DNA of 36,171 nucleotides from positions 1 through 36,171 of IMG/VR virus record IMGVR_UViG_3300017751_000076, one strand, 5' to 3'. Shown here in pieces: positions 6,683 through 17,400 of this stretch. The stretch's first letter is position 1. Each line of letters opens with the position of its first letter. The DNA is from a virus. The notes under the pieces are model-generated. The model was not told the DNA's origin. It worked only from the letters and a program-made list of their open reading frames with translations, and searched no databases. Both the position numbers and the translations under genes were made by a program.

Positions 6683-9600
6683 TTATGGATTAACACTTAT
6701 TGTCCAACCCTTACCTTTCAAAAAGTCAATGATTGCTTCAGTGTCTCCATCTGCGTTTAGTCGAGTCAAAGTGACCCTTGAGTTACCTGTTAAAGTTATG
6801 TTTACGCCGCCTCTGTTTCTTAAATCGTAATTTGATTTCATGTCCTGTAATAGACGTTTAGCAGAACCCAAGAATAAATCGTTGTTTGCCACGTTTAAAG
6901 TATTAATATATTTATTAGAACTAAGAGACCCTGACTGATATGTCGTTAATAAATTATTGCTGAGATTGACTTTAGATAGCCTAGGCGATAATGACAAATC
7001 AGGCATAAATCCTACCATTGCATTGTTACTTGCATTTAAATTCCATGCTCTGGGACAATCGATAGTTGAAATTGCAGTGAACTCATTATTTTGCACTTGT
7101 ATATTTCTGACATTATTGTTCTTTAAAGCAAATGTGCCTGTCAACTTATTGTCGTGCAAAGTGAGCTCTCTTAACGAATCAGAATTTTCCCAATCAGGCA
7201 TAACACCAGACAATTGCGTTGATGTTATACTGAATTCTTGAATTGCAGTTAGGAAAGATATATTTGGCATTTTTCCTCTGATATTAGTCCCAGTTGTTTT
7301 ATCTCTTCCCTGTCCTGTCAAGGAGAATTCTATTAAAGATCCGCCACAAGGTTCGAAAGTTTTTGATGTTTCCTGGCGCTCTGAATTGGTAGCAGATGCA
7401 ACAAGAATTCTCCTTACAGGTCTTACATTATATATTGCTCCTTTCTGCGCTTCAACTTGCTCACCCGTTTTAAAACTTTGTGCCATACCACTAACAAGGG
7501 CATTTCCGTTGACTTGTTGCTGTTTTGGATTAGGTCCTTCAGTGGATGACCAATATATTCCGCCTTGACTCTTGATATTGAAACTGTTAATCTTATAATC
7601 TTGATTAGTTGATACTATTTTAAATACAACATCCGTATTGCCGGTCAGGGTTATAGGTAAAAGTGCTGAAAAGGTTGTTGTTACGGCTGTACTTGATTGA
7701 CTAATATGAAACACAGTATTCGTAACTACCCCTAATTCCTGTGCTTGGCGAGGAGATTCTGCAATGATGTCAATATCGCCATATTTTCCTGGTGAGCTAC
7801 TTGTACCTGCAGGCAGAGGATTTGCCGACCCTCCACTAACATTGCTTCCAGTAGTTGCTGCCGTAAATGTGCTATTTAAGCTATACGACTCCCCAGTAGT
7901 TCCAGCAATTATATTCCATTGAGGGTCGCCGCCGTTACCTAAATCTGTAATAGCGTAATCTCTTCCTACAACAAAAGAACCTGAAGGAACTTGAGCATCT
8001 CTAACATAAGCAACAGTACACGAAACTTCATATGTACCCTGAGGCAATGATATCGGATCAGTTTCTAATGTTGTTCCTACACTGGGAACGCCTCCATCAT
8101 TTGCTATGGCAACAGTTAATTTGTTCGATCCGCCAGTAAGAATAGTCGGATTACCTGATGCTGTAAATCCAAAAGAAGGTGATGATGATGATGTAGCGGT
8201 GAAATTAGGGTTTACAAAATAATTTACATCACCATTGGTGCCATTGTGATTATTTGATGTCCTAAACGCCTCTGACCCAGTATTCTTAAATGCGGCAGGT
8301 GTCGAGACATTTGAAGGCACAGAGGAAGTATATGCACCCTGCGATAAAGTAGGCACTGAAAAATTATTTGATTCAGGTGCTGTGATGTCATTACTAGAAC
8401 TTGTTGGTTTCAGGTTTCGATACATTAATTCAAGTTCATCTCTAGCAGGCAAATACCAATCACTTTTGCCGCCAGGAGATGTCGCATTAAGATCGACAAT
8501 GTATTTTGTAGCTGCATAATCAGTACTATTCGCACCACCGTGTTCGTCAGTCGTATTTGTTACGCCGTCATTTGTTGACGGTGATCCTTGCGCACCTGTG
8601 CCGGAGCCAGTAAACCTAGGCAAAAATTCTTCGTATTGTTTATCAGCAACAACAAGATGATATTGCTCTTGAGAATTGTTCTTTAATGTTCCTGCGTAAT
8701 ATCCTCCGCCGTACTCTGATCCTATTCCCCCGGTAGGTTCATCAGCAATCACCTCTTGAAAGTCGTTGCCAAAGAAGTTTGCTTGTCCTGGTTGACTATC
8801 ATGGTTGCCGCCGCTTAATTTAAATACCTTTAACTGTTCTGTCCCGCTAAATGTCCCAGGAGTCATTTTTCCAGTAAGGCGTGTATTCTGAAAATAAATG
8901 TTTGACAACTCCGGCAATCCGATAAATAATGTGGCAGTATTTGCTGTTACATATGAATTTTGAAAGTGTAAATATTTTAACTTGTTGCAGCCAGTAAAGT
9001 ATCCGTCAATTCCCCCTGACGGATTTGCACGACTGTAATTATTGTAATGCCAATAATATGTTAAATTTTGTTTACCCGATACGTTAATTACTTCTAAATT
9101 ATTGTACCCTGCTTGAATTTTTATTATTGAATCAGGTACAGTAACTACTTGCCCCGGGGTCCCATTAGAAGATAGTTGGGAATACATATAATTGCCGTAA
9201 ATATATAAGTATTTAAGGTTATTGGGTTGTCCTTGAACTTTGCCGTCCATACTGTATGAGTTATGCGTAACTTCGTGATGCAAGTACTGATACTGTTGAC
9301 GATAAATTTCATATAATTCAATATTATTGCCGTTAACTTTAGGTGAGCAGGCATTGCCAGATTCTCTAACTCCTAACATTCTTCTTGTTCTTTTGCTGTA
9401 CCAATCCCAAGCGTCAAAGTAAAAGTTCTTTAATTTTGACGGTTCAAGGGAACCTGTTCCGCTCGCCTTAAGTTGCCGGATATCTATAGGAGTCTCATCC
9501 GAAAAGGTGCATCTGGTAACAAGCGATGTCACGGAAGATGGCATATAATCTGTTAATTGCTGCTGTGCAGTTTTATCTGATCTTGAAAAATCGTTATTAG

Positions 9601-10630
9601 TTTGATATATAGTAATAAGTTTACCGTTTGTGTTACTTGAAACATTGCCTCCAGATATATCAAAGAAATCGGGCATTTCGTAAAAATCGTTTGCAGCAAT
9701 GTTAATATATGACAAATTTTTCATTTCAACCTTCGGAAACTCATTTACTCTTAATGCTCTTCGGGATGAAGTATCCCACAAATCTAGTCGTGAAATATCG
9801 TTAGGATTTTTAAAGATATCTATATGCGTTTCAGCAAATGTTACACCCGGATTATAGAAAAAAGTTTTTGTTGCAGTGCCAGCTGACCCACTTATTGCGA
9901 CCTCCCTACCTATAGAACCTTCGGCCATTGCAGTATTAGTAAACAGTATTGATGGCGGAATATTTTTTGTTGCATTCGTACTATCAACTCTTATCCTCGC
10001 CTTATTAAATACTCCAATAATCCTAAATGGAATGTTTCTCATCGCAAAGAATTGTTTATTTGTGCCGTTTATGTTTACGGTTACTTTATGTGTAGGAACT
10101 TCAGCGAGAAATCTTTTTGCAGTCAACTCTCCTGTGAATAGTATATTCTCGGCTTGAAGAACTGACTCGCCACCTGAACCAGTGATTACGGTATCAGCGC
10201 CATAAAATATAGGATCTGATGCAGCAAAAGGAGGTAGTTGCGACCATGAAGAAACACGACTTGTGGATATATCCGCACTTTTGTGTCCTGGGACAGACGT
10301 AGAATAATCAACATAGTTGTATTTTATTGCGCCTGCTCGAAGTTGATGATCTATTCTCAGATTAAAATTAGTTTCTCTTTCAATGCCGCCTAGTAATAAA
10401 GCATCGTTGCCGACAGCTATACTAGATTGATAGTTTGAATAGTTTTCTTTTTCCTGGTCAATGTCAAGACCTGACAGATTATGCAATTGCGCTGTTGTCA
10501 AATCATAATTCTGAATGCCACGAATGTGATCTAAATCAAGTCTATTTAACCCGATGTTTCTTAATGACTCAGATTGATTTTCTACATCACTAAGATAATT
10601 ACCGACATTTAATCCTGTGTAAATTGCCAT
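6683..10630 (-). CDS. Giant fibre-like protein with leucine-rich repeats and a split DUF1566 domain, 1315 aa
   Basis: Two stretches show leucine-rich-repeat spacing: about 470-620 (LKYLYIYGNY, LEVINVSGKQ, LKYLHFQNSY, LSNIYFQNTRLTG, LKVFKLSGGN) and about 1090-1290 (LRELTLHDNKLTG, VRNIQVQNNEF, LSKVNLSNNLLT, INTLNVANNDL). Between them lies a DUF1566-type domain (C-type-lectin-like in style): GGKSDWYLPARDELELMYRN at about 721-740 and IYWSST...YNVRPVRRI at about 1025-1075. A roughly 210-residue segment (about 800-1020) sits between these halves and includes a GRDYAITDLG...WNIIAGTTG module found also in gp8. Together these suggest a receptor-recognising fibre or tip. The start overlaps the stop of the 1267-residue gene (TAATG), with AAGGAG just upstream. 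LRR and DUF1566 calls are by eye; receptor is unknown. Confidence 0.75.
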   Translation of the reverse strand: MAIYTGLNVGNYLSDVENQSESLRNIGLNRLDLDHIRGIQNYDLTTAQLHNLSGLDIDQEKENYSNYQSSIAVGNDALLLGGIERETNFNLRIDHQLRAGAIKYNYVDYSTSVPGHKSADISTSRVSSWSQLPPFAASDPIFYGADTVITGSGGESVLQAENILFTGELTAKRFLAEVPTHKVTVNINGTNKQFFAMRNIPFRIIGVFNKARIRVDSTNATKNIPPSILFTNTAMAEGSIGREVAISGSAGTATKTFFYNPGVTFAETHIDIFKNPNDISRLDLWDTSSRRALRVNEFPKVEMKNLSYINIAANDFYEMPDFFDISGGNVSSNTNGKLITIYQTNNDFSRSDKTAQQQLTDYMPSSVTSLVTRCTFSDETPIDIRQLKASGTGSLEPSKLKNFYFDAWDWYSKRTRRMLGVRESGNACSPKVNGNNIELYEIYRQQYQYLHHEVTHNSYSMDGKVQGQPNNLKYLYIYGNYMYSQLSSNGTPGQVVTVPDSIIKIQAGYNNLEVINVSGKQNLTYYWHYNNYSRANPSGGIDGYFTGCNKLKYLHFQNSYVTANTATLFIGLPELSNIYFQNTRLTGKMTPGTFSGTEQLKVFKLSGGNHDSQPGQANFFGNDFQEVIADEPTGGIGSEYGGGYYAGTLKNNSQEQYHLVVADKQYEEFLPRFTGSGTGAQGSPSTNDGVTNTTDEHGGANSTDYAATKYIVDLNATSPGGKSDWYLPARDELELMYRNLKPTSSSNDITAPESNNFSVPTLSQGAYTSSVPSNVSTPAAFKNTGSEAFRTSNNHNGTNGDVNYFVNPNFTATSSSSPSFGFTASGNPTILTGGSNKLTVAIANDGGVPSVGTTLETDPISLPQGTYEVSCTVAYVRDAQVPSGSFVVGRDYAITDLGNGGDPQWNIIAGTTGESYSLNSTFTAATTGSNVSGGSANPLPAGTSSSPGKYGDIDIIAESPRQAQELGVVTNTVFHISQSSTAVTTTFSALLPITLTGNTDVVFKIVSTNQDYKINSFNIKSQGGIYWSSTEGPNPKQQQVNGNALVSGMAQSFKTGEQVEAQKGAIYNVRPVRRILVASATNSERQETSKTFEPCGGSLIEFSLTGQGRDKTTGTNIRGKMPNISFLTAIQEFSITSTQLSGVMPDWENSDSLRELTLHDNKLTGTFALKNNNVRNIQVQNNEFTAISTIDCPRAWNLNASNNAMVGFMPDLSLSPRLSKVNLSNNLLTTYQSGSLSSNKYINTLNVANNDLFLGSAKRLLQDMKSNYDLRNRGGVNITLTGNSRVTLTRLNADGDTEAIIDFLKGKGWTISVNP

Positions 10631-13600
10631 TATTGCTCCTTACACGTTAGCGTCATTTGAACTGATGCCGTATCTGACTCAGCAACGGGTGTCACTTTAA
10701 AATAATACGCTTCATTATTAAACAATCCGGGAGTTATTACTGCCCTGTCGATGTCAAATATATTTTGTAATCCGAATTTCACAGCTTCATCTTCTCCGAT
10801 ATAAAATGAATATATGTTTTCGCCTGGCGCTAAAGGCAAATCAGTTTGAGTATCAAACCTTATCCCTGATAAATTATCTTCAGATAAAAAGTTTGACGGC
10901 GCTTGATCTGCAGTTGTTTGTACGTCTTTGACGATGACAATATTCGATGTTTCATTACCTTCAACATTAAATTCACTACTAGATCTTCCAGGACCTTCAA
11001 ATTGTGCATCTATCTGACTCTGTTCAACGGACTTCGAGAAATTGCCTTGTGAATCTAATCCTGTTGCATCCACTTGTCCTATAGTGCCTAAAAAGTTAGG
11101 GACATGTGTGTTTCTGGTTGTTGAAGATATTTCTTCAACAATAATATTATTTATTCGAGCGTTAGACTTCATTGCAACAAACAAGTAAAGAGGTTGAACA
11201 TCAAACCGAAAAACTTCTGCAACCGTGAAATCTCTTGAACTATCAGCTATTGAAATTTTATTATCATCCTCAAGGGTTACGACCTTTGCATCTATTGCTG
11301 ATGTCGATGAAAAATCAAAATCTGGGGTTTCAGTAGTACGCTTTGCTATATATGCAGTAAATATTCTTGATCCGTCAACAAGTTCAATAGAAGGTTTAGT
11401 TACGAACACATACCCCGTACCCACGCCGCCAACACCCACTTCCGCTTCTCCTAAAGTGTTGCCTGATACCGGAGGAAAGGTTGATCCGAATCTTATTCTT
11501 TGATCCCAGGTAATTTCATCTACTTCACTTGAAGGTTCAGCAGGTTGATCGATACCTTGAATAGCATACGGTATTGTTTGAACAGTTACTTGTATGCAGG
11601 AAGCGAGACCATATCTGCCAGAGAATGGGCGTTCTACGCCCTCAATACGATAATCCTGTTCAAACCTTGTGCCTTCCGTGACATCAGCTTCACGTAAATC
11701 AGCAAGCGATGAAGCCGATCTTAGATGAGTACTTGATGACCATTCAACATGTAATTGTTTGTTTATGTCAAAATATTCACCTGAGTCGAAAACTGAAGTG
11801 GCTTGTTCTTCGCCTTCGCCTTCGCCTTCACCGCCTTCTTCGCCATCACCTTCACTTTGTATGACAGGGGGATCATACGGATACACTTTTTTATTTGTAC
11901 CAAATGTCAGAACTCCTACTGAATCATCACCTTCAGTGCTAGTAGAAGGAGCATCACCCGTCACACCAATTGCAAAATCTGCTGCAAGTCTGTGCGCACT
12001 AAATCTGGGGTCTCGATTATAAGGATTCAAAAAATGAATTTTAAATCTATTTGCGTATATTGGCGTATCAGAAGCAACAATACTCCTATACGAGGTCAGT
12101 TTTGCGGGAAATAGATTTGTATCCAAGCCCGAATTAATTTGAACAACATCGGAGTCGGCAAAGCCATTCAAAAATGCCCTTTCGCCGAAATCATTTTGTA
12201 CCAACTCGCAATTTGAACCATCTCTTCTTACAAGATCAGCTGAATCAGTAACTCCTTCTCGTAGACTTAAATACGTATTCGGCAGCCCCTGCCCTATAAG
12301 TTTGCCGAAATTATCAAGTAGTGTTAATGGGGTAGGCGCCTGAGTATAAGGTAGTGTTGTGTCAGCAGGATCTTTAAACTCTAATACATTTCTATTTGTA
12401 AAAGTAACAGCGACATCTTTTTCAAATCTTTGTTTTGAACATAAACTGACCGATTTAGTGCCGTGATGCCCGTCAGGACTAACTTTGACTTTAAATATAT
12501 CAACCCTTACATTTTTATCTGCTATAGCAGAAAGTGTCATGGGATAAATCTTTTTATTGTTTAGTGTGCCTTCATAAGCAGCAAACGATGGATCGTATCC
12601 GAAAGAATTTAAAATTTTTGTTTTTGGGTGCATTGCAATAATTGATCCTACGGGTACAGGTTCACCGGGCGATCTGGTGAACGTCCGAGTATCTCCGGTT
12701 ACTGCGCTCAAAGTAATATTGCCTTCATCGCCTCCATCGATATAGTACGATGATCCGTATTTGTAAACAAATGATGGCTCAACAAGGTTAGAAGTATTTT
12801 TGTTGAATACAACATATCTAAATTTAAAATCTGCTGCTTGCAATGCAGGTGTTGTCAGTTTATTCTCAATCACCCACGTATGCAAAAGAACCCATCGTGC
12901 TTCACCACTTCCTGCAGGAACATATGCATAAAACTTTGCGCCGATTGCGCCATACCATGAAAATTCAATTTTGTACATTGTCACAGTTTCTAAATTGGCA
13001 ATGTGACCTGAAGGACCTGTGCCGTTTAAAGGATCGCCATTCCACTTAGATCTTGGCACTCTTACTTCAAACATCTCAGATGATTTGTCACGACCAGGTG
13101 GCAGTTGAGGCTCTGCTCTTTCGCCAGCAGAATTTTCATCCATTTCAACTTGTGGTTTTCTGTAATCATTGGCAGGCTGCAAGTTCATTCCTGCAGGATC
13201 TTCAAGAACCGAATCAGGAATCCTTTGTGTTGATCTTCTTACGATATTCCATTGTGACCCTGTAACCTGCATCATATATTGATCGGTGTCATTGGAGCAA
13301 CCCCATTCTATTTTATCAGATTGCTCTCTAGGATTGTTTTTCATGCGTAAACCAAACGTAAACCCTGAAACACGACCTGGCTGATATCTAAAGGTTTGTT
13401 TACTTTCTAATACACCTACAGAAGTATTATTTTCGTCTCCGCCAGGTCTAGTGAAATCGCCTCGAGTATAATTTTGTATTGCTATATACTCTCCTACATC
13501 AGGAATCAAAGCGCCGCCAATTGACGGATTTTTGAAATTATAGTTTATTGTTGTTCGTCTAGGGACATCATAAACAGGATAAGGAGGGTATACGTCCTCA

Positions 13601-14433
13601 TCGTTTCGCATCAAAAAATAGAATAGCGTCCATCTTTCGACTTGATTCATTGATTCTTGGAAACTAAAACCGTTTTGTTCATAGATGATATTTCGCATAT
13701 CGCCTTCATTCGCCCACCCGCCAGTATCAGCAGTTATTGGCTGCCAACTAGTTTTAGTGATGGGCAATACCTCGAAATTAGAATCCACAAACTCTAGGCT
13801 TCGGCCAATAAAATTATCATTAGCAAATTTCGGATTAACGTCTATCCAGATTTCATATAACCATCTGCCTAGTGCGATGAACCTTAAATATTTACCGAAT
13901 TGACTTGATGGGGCAGGTATTTCAGAAACACCAGAAGGATGCGTGGGCCATCGGTACTGCGTAGGAAATGATTTTAGATATAGCGCTTGCTCACTTGTTT
14001 CTTCGTGAAATTCAGCAGGTCCTCGCTTACCGAAAATGGGATGCTTTCTATTATACCATTGATAAGGAACTCTTCCATGTCCTACTGTATAATAATTCCA
14101 ATTATCTCTTGCAAGGCCATATGTCGAAACGTCTGCGAATAAACTTAACTGCTCTTCGGCACGATCGACACCAAGAAGTGTGCTACTTACTTCAGATGCG
14201 CCCGCAAAAACTTCTGTGACAGCCAAAGCTTCTTTCTTTCCTTTATTGCCGACAACTGCAGGCAAAGAATTTGAAGAAACAGTGAATGCAAGGTTTCTAG
14301 CACTTTCTTGAGTAACAAGAGGGTTGCCCGCTGCGTCTGTCAGCGGAACACCCTTAATGTCTACTAATTGGTGGAAGGATTTTGTTAAAGGTGCAGGTAC
14401 CTTATCAAATCCGATCTTTACCTGTCTTGGCAT
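10630..14433 (-). CDS. Giant fibre-like structural protein, 1267 aa, paralogue of the upstream gene
   Basis: This protein shares clear motifs with the 1432-residue protein encoded immediately upstream: LLGVDRAEEQLSLFADVSTY (about 87-105), FRYQPGRVSGFTFG (348-361), RVPRSKW (458-464), TMYKIEFSWYGAIGAKFYAY (485-504), GEARWV (510-515) and YKYGSSYYIDGGD (557-569). The GEARWV and YYIDGGD region occurs in large structural proteins of marine T4-like phages, as far as I recall. Relative to its paralogue it has about 190 extra residues between 110 and 340. An acidic linker of alternating Glu and Gly lies at about residues 858-880. The ATG at 14433 directly abuts the upstream stop, and GGAAGAA serves as ribosome site. 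No catalytic motif is seen. A role as a long fibre or spike is inference from length, composition and neighbours. Confidence 0.74.
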   Translation of the reverse strand: MPRQVKIGFDKVPAPLTKSFHQLVDIKGVPLTDAAGNPLVTQESARNLAFTVSSNSLPAVVGNKGKKEALAVTEVFAGASEVSSTLLGVDRAEEQLSLFADVSTYGLARDNWNYYTVGHGRVPYQWYNRKHPIFGKRGPAEFHEETSEQALYLKSFPTQYRWPTHPSGVSEIPAPSSQFGKYLRFIALGRWLYEIWIDVNPKFANDNFIGRSLEFVDSNFEVLPITKTSWQPITADTGGWANEGDMRNIIYEQNGFSFQESMNQVERWTLFYFLMRNDEDVYPPYPVYDVPRRTTINYNFKNPSIGGALIPDVGEYIAIQNYTRGDFTRPGGDENNTSVGVLESKQTFRYQPGRVSGFTFGLRMKNNPREQSDKIEWGCSNDTDQYMMQVTGSQWNIVRRSTQRIPDSVLEDPAGMNLQPANDYRKPQVEMDENSAGERAEPQLPPGRDKSSEMFEVRVPRSKWNGDPLNGTGPSGHIANLETVTMYKIEFSWYGAIGAKFYAYVPAGSGEARWVLLHTWVIENKLTTPALQAADFKFRYVVFNKNTSNLVEPSFVYKYGSSYYIDGGDEGNITLSAVTGDTRTFTRSPGEPVPVGSIIAMHPKTKILNSFGYDPSFAAYEGTLNNKKIYPMTLSAIADKNVRVDIFKVKVSPDGHHGTKSVSLCSKQRFEKDVAVTFTNRNVLEFKDPADTTLPYTQAPTPLTLLDNFGKLIGQGLPNTYLSLREGVTDSADLVRRDGSNCELVQNDFGERAFLNGFADSDVVQINSGLDTNLFPAKLTSYRSIVASDTPIYANRFKIHFLNPYNRDPRFSAHRLAADFAIGVTGDAPSTSTEGDDSVGVLTFGTNKKVYPYDPPVIQSEGDGEEGGEGEGEGEEQATSVFDSGEYFDINKQLHVEWSSSTHLRSASSLADLREADVTEGTRFEQDYRIEGVERPFSGRYGLASCIQVTVQTIPYAIQGIDQPAEPSSEVDEITWDQRIRFGSTFPPVSGNTLGEAEVGVGGVGTGYVFVTKPSIELVDGSRIFTAYIAKRTTETPDFDFSSTSAIDAKVVTLEDDNKISIADSSRDFTVAEVFRFDVQPLYLFVAMKSNARINNIIVEEISSTTRNTHVPNFLGTIGQVDATGLDSQGNFSKSVEQSQIDAQFEGPGRSSSEFNVEGNETSNIVIVKDVQTTADQAPSNFLSEDNLSGIRFDTQTDLPLAPGENIYSFYIGEDEAVKFGLQNIFDIDRAVITPGLFNNEAYYFKVTPVAESDTASVQMTLTCKEQ
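11808..11831 (-). repeat. Short hexamer repeat encoding a Glu-Gly linker
   Basis: The plus strand shows CTTCGC three times perfectly, followed by one imperfect copy (CTTCAC). On the coding strand this encodes alternating Gly and Glu within an acidic stretch of the 1267-residue protein. Degenerate copies continue to about 11855. Confidence 0.75.
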
Positions 14434-17400
14434 CTATTGTTCTTCCCATGTCAATCCTATTGCAATTTCTGCTTTTTCATTAACCGCTCTGTCAGCATCT
14501 ATCGCAAAATACAATGTTTCCGGTATATTTGTTAGTGGGTAAGATAGATATTCTTTGTTATAATCAAAATACGTATCAAGATCCACTTGTTCTGTCCCTG
14601 TAGGCTGTAAATATAGTGTTGCTACATTCGCTCCTGTATCTGGTATAGGAACAACAACATTATTAAGCGCTTTAACAGATGTTAGCTGATCAGCCAACGG
14701 AGTTTCTGATACAGTTTCTGATGTAATTTCATCTAATGTTCCATTGTCTGCTGTGGCCCGAGCAAATCTTAAATCTTTCAAAAACTTTCCGCCGTCATTC
14801 AATTTTACAACACCATTAAATGATTGCAATACTTCGAAATAATATTCATTTGTTTTCTTATATAATCTTCCGAAAATGGTTTCAGCATCAACATCAGATA
14901 TATTGCCTTGGAACCATCCAAATATTTCTTCGCCATTTTGGAGATACGGTACGCCACTCGCACCACCCGTTTCATTAACAACTAAAGGAAGATTATTTGG
15001 CGATACTGTATATTCGCCATTTATTGCCAAGTCAACATTAGTGCCCGTTTGTGTTAGCGTTTGGAATACAGGGGTGCGCTTCATCTGTAATCTTACCGGG
15101 AATGAACCGAGGTTTGCTGTTGACATCTTAGTAGGATAAACCTGAACACGGTTACGAACAGGATTACCTTCAATTGTGCTAAAGATCACATCCTTAGTTT
15201 CCAATCCGTAAACAAGGTCGCCACGATCAGGTATTAATGTTAACCCTGTACCTTGTGGTTGCTTGTTTAAATACACTTTGTTGTTTGCGTCATCGACCCA
15301 AACAACTTTGATGCCCGTATCGACAGGATTATTTGTTTTAACTTGCGCAGCTATAAAGTATACAAGATTTGGGAAAGCGGTGCCACCTGGTGTGCTACTT
15401 GGCATTGTGACTACACCAGCGCCTGTTGCGCCACCGTTTGCAGCAGAATTAACTTCCCATTTTTTACCATACCCTTTAACAACATCATTGTTATTATGGC
15501 TGTATAGGCGAACAGTACCTCGGTCACCGCCATCAATATAATACGAAGCACCATACTTAACAATGTGATGACTTTGAGATGTTCCGTATGTGTGTGTCTT
15601 AGTTTCGCCATCACCTAATGTGTCATCTGAACCGCCGCCCCATACATTGTATGTGATTGGCAATGTTGCGTTACCGAGAGATGCAATCTTCAGCTGATTC
15701 GATGCTCTTAGGTGATGTACTCGTACCCATCGTGCTTCACCGTTACCGATTGGAACATAAGCGAGGAACAATGCACCTACCGCACCATACCACGAGAACT
15801 CAATTTTAAGCATCGTTACCTTTGTGAAGTCGAAATCGTATTCAGATATAGCATCAACCCATATGCCATCCTCATCAAGAACTTCCATGCCAGGTCGAGC
15901 AATACCTGATGCACCTGTCGCCAAATCACTGTATAATCTTTTAGACGTTTGTCCGTCTAATTTATCGTGACTAAAGCGTGAACGAGGAATACGATACTCA
16001 TAAACACCCCAGAATTCTGGTTTAACATTATTTTTAATCCAGTTAATGTATTCAGGGTTAAAGTTTATATCATCGTATTGCTGTCGTATTGATGATGTAC
16101 CTGCACTATTTGAAGGATCAACTGAAGTATCAATGTGACCGATGTAGTTTGCAGTTGTATCTGATAATTGTGTTGATGATGAATATCTGTACGGCCATTG
16201 AATGCCTATAGGGAATGGATCATCCGCTTCTGTATATCTAGTCGTTACATTTGCGCCATCAAGATCCTGAATGGTTTTATCAGCACGTTGATCGTTAGGT
16301 AATCTGTAGTATGCAGGATTATAAGTTTGATCGCCGATAAATGGCACGACCAACTCAACGTAAATATTGTCAGGTATCAATCCATTGGAGGCAGGGGCTC
16401 TATACGCATAGATGTCATTACCGTCTTGATCCCGCAAATTAAATTCAGTTCCTATAGGACCATATACACGACTTACGGTATAAATTTTATTATATTTTGA
16501 TTCAACAACATTAACATTCACGCCGCCCAGCGAAACTGATGAATTTGCATCACTTATTTTTGTTTGATTATCTGTGGTGACGACACGAACTTTTTGACCA
16601 AATGTAACTACACCTTTTGTAATTTTAAATCTTGTTGGTTGACTTGCAACAGGCGCCTCAGAAATGTGAGCTTTGATCTGTTCAACTTCTTTTAACAAGT
16701 TAGGATCGTTGACGGCAGCATGTGTCATCATCAACCCATCACGGAATACGACAAGGTTACCTGCAAACCCACGCTTACCTAATTCAGCACCTGAAGTCAC
16801 TTCTTCTGCGAAGTTGTCAATAATTATTTTTGTCAATCCTGAATTTAGGCCGTCACCCAAATCGATCAATTCTTGACTTACGCTTCCTAATCTTAACGCT
16901 GAGTCATTAAGGTCTGTTGTAATCCAATCTCTTAGGTGTTTGTGTTTTGCAACTTCTTGTGGAATGCCTTGTTCAGTTTGCGTGTAAATTGATAAACCCG
17001 AACCTCTATAATACATAGAAGCATTATAAAGTGTTTCAGCATTACCGCCACCGATCAAGTCATTCTTATAACCGTTGATTACGTATTCGAGATCTCGAGC
17101 ACACTTATACTTAATGTTTTGATAATATTCATTTAACGCAAGCGCTGAATTTGCATCTAGAGTAATATCGCTTACTGAGTTTGGCAAATCAGCAGCTGGT
17201 ATTACGTCTGCTGCAGCATAAGGATAATATTGCCCAGTGCTAGAATCAGATGATAATTCGTATCCAACTAAAGCAGAGAAATCACCCACAGGCATAAATG
17301 CAGCATTGATTGAGTTTATTTGGAAATCATATGACTGGTATCCGCCAAGTTTATTGTCAACATTGGAGGCGTCATATGCAAAAGAAGTAACAAAGTATGA

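Noticed and set aside
7403-8650. Diversity-generating retroelement target in the DUF1566 protein
   Set aside because: No reverse transcriptase, template repeat or adenine-rich variable repeat is seen in the window.
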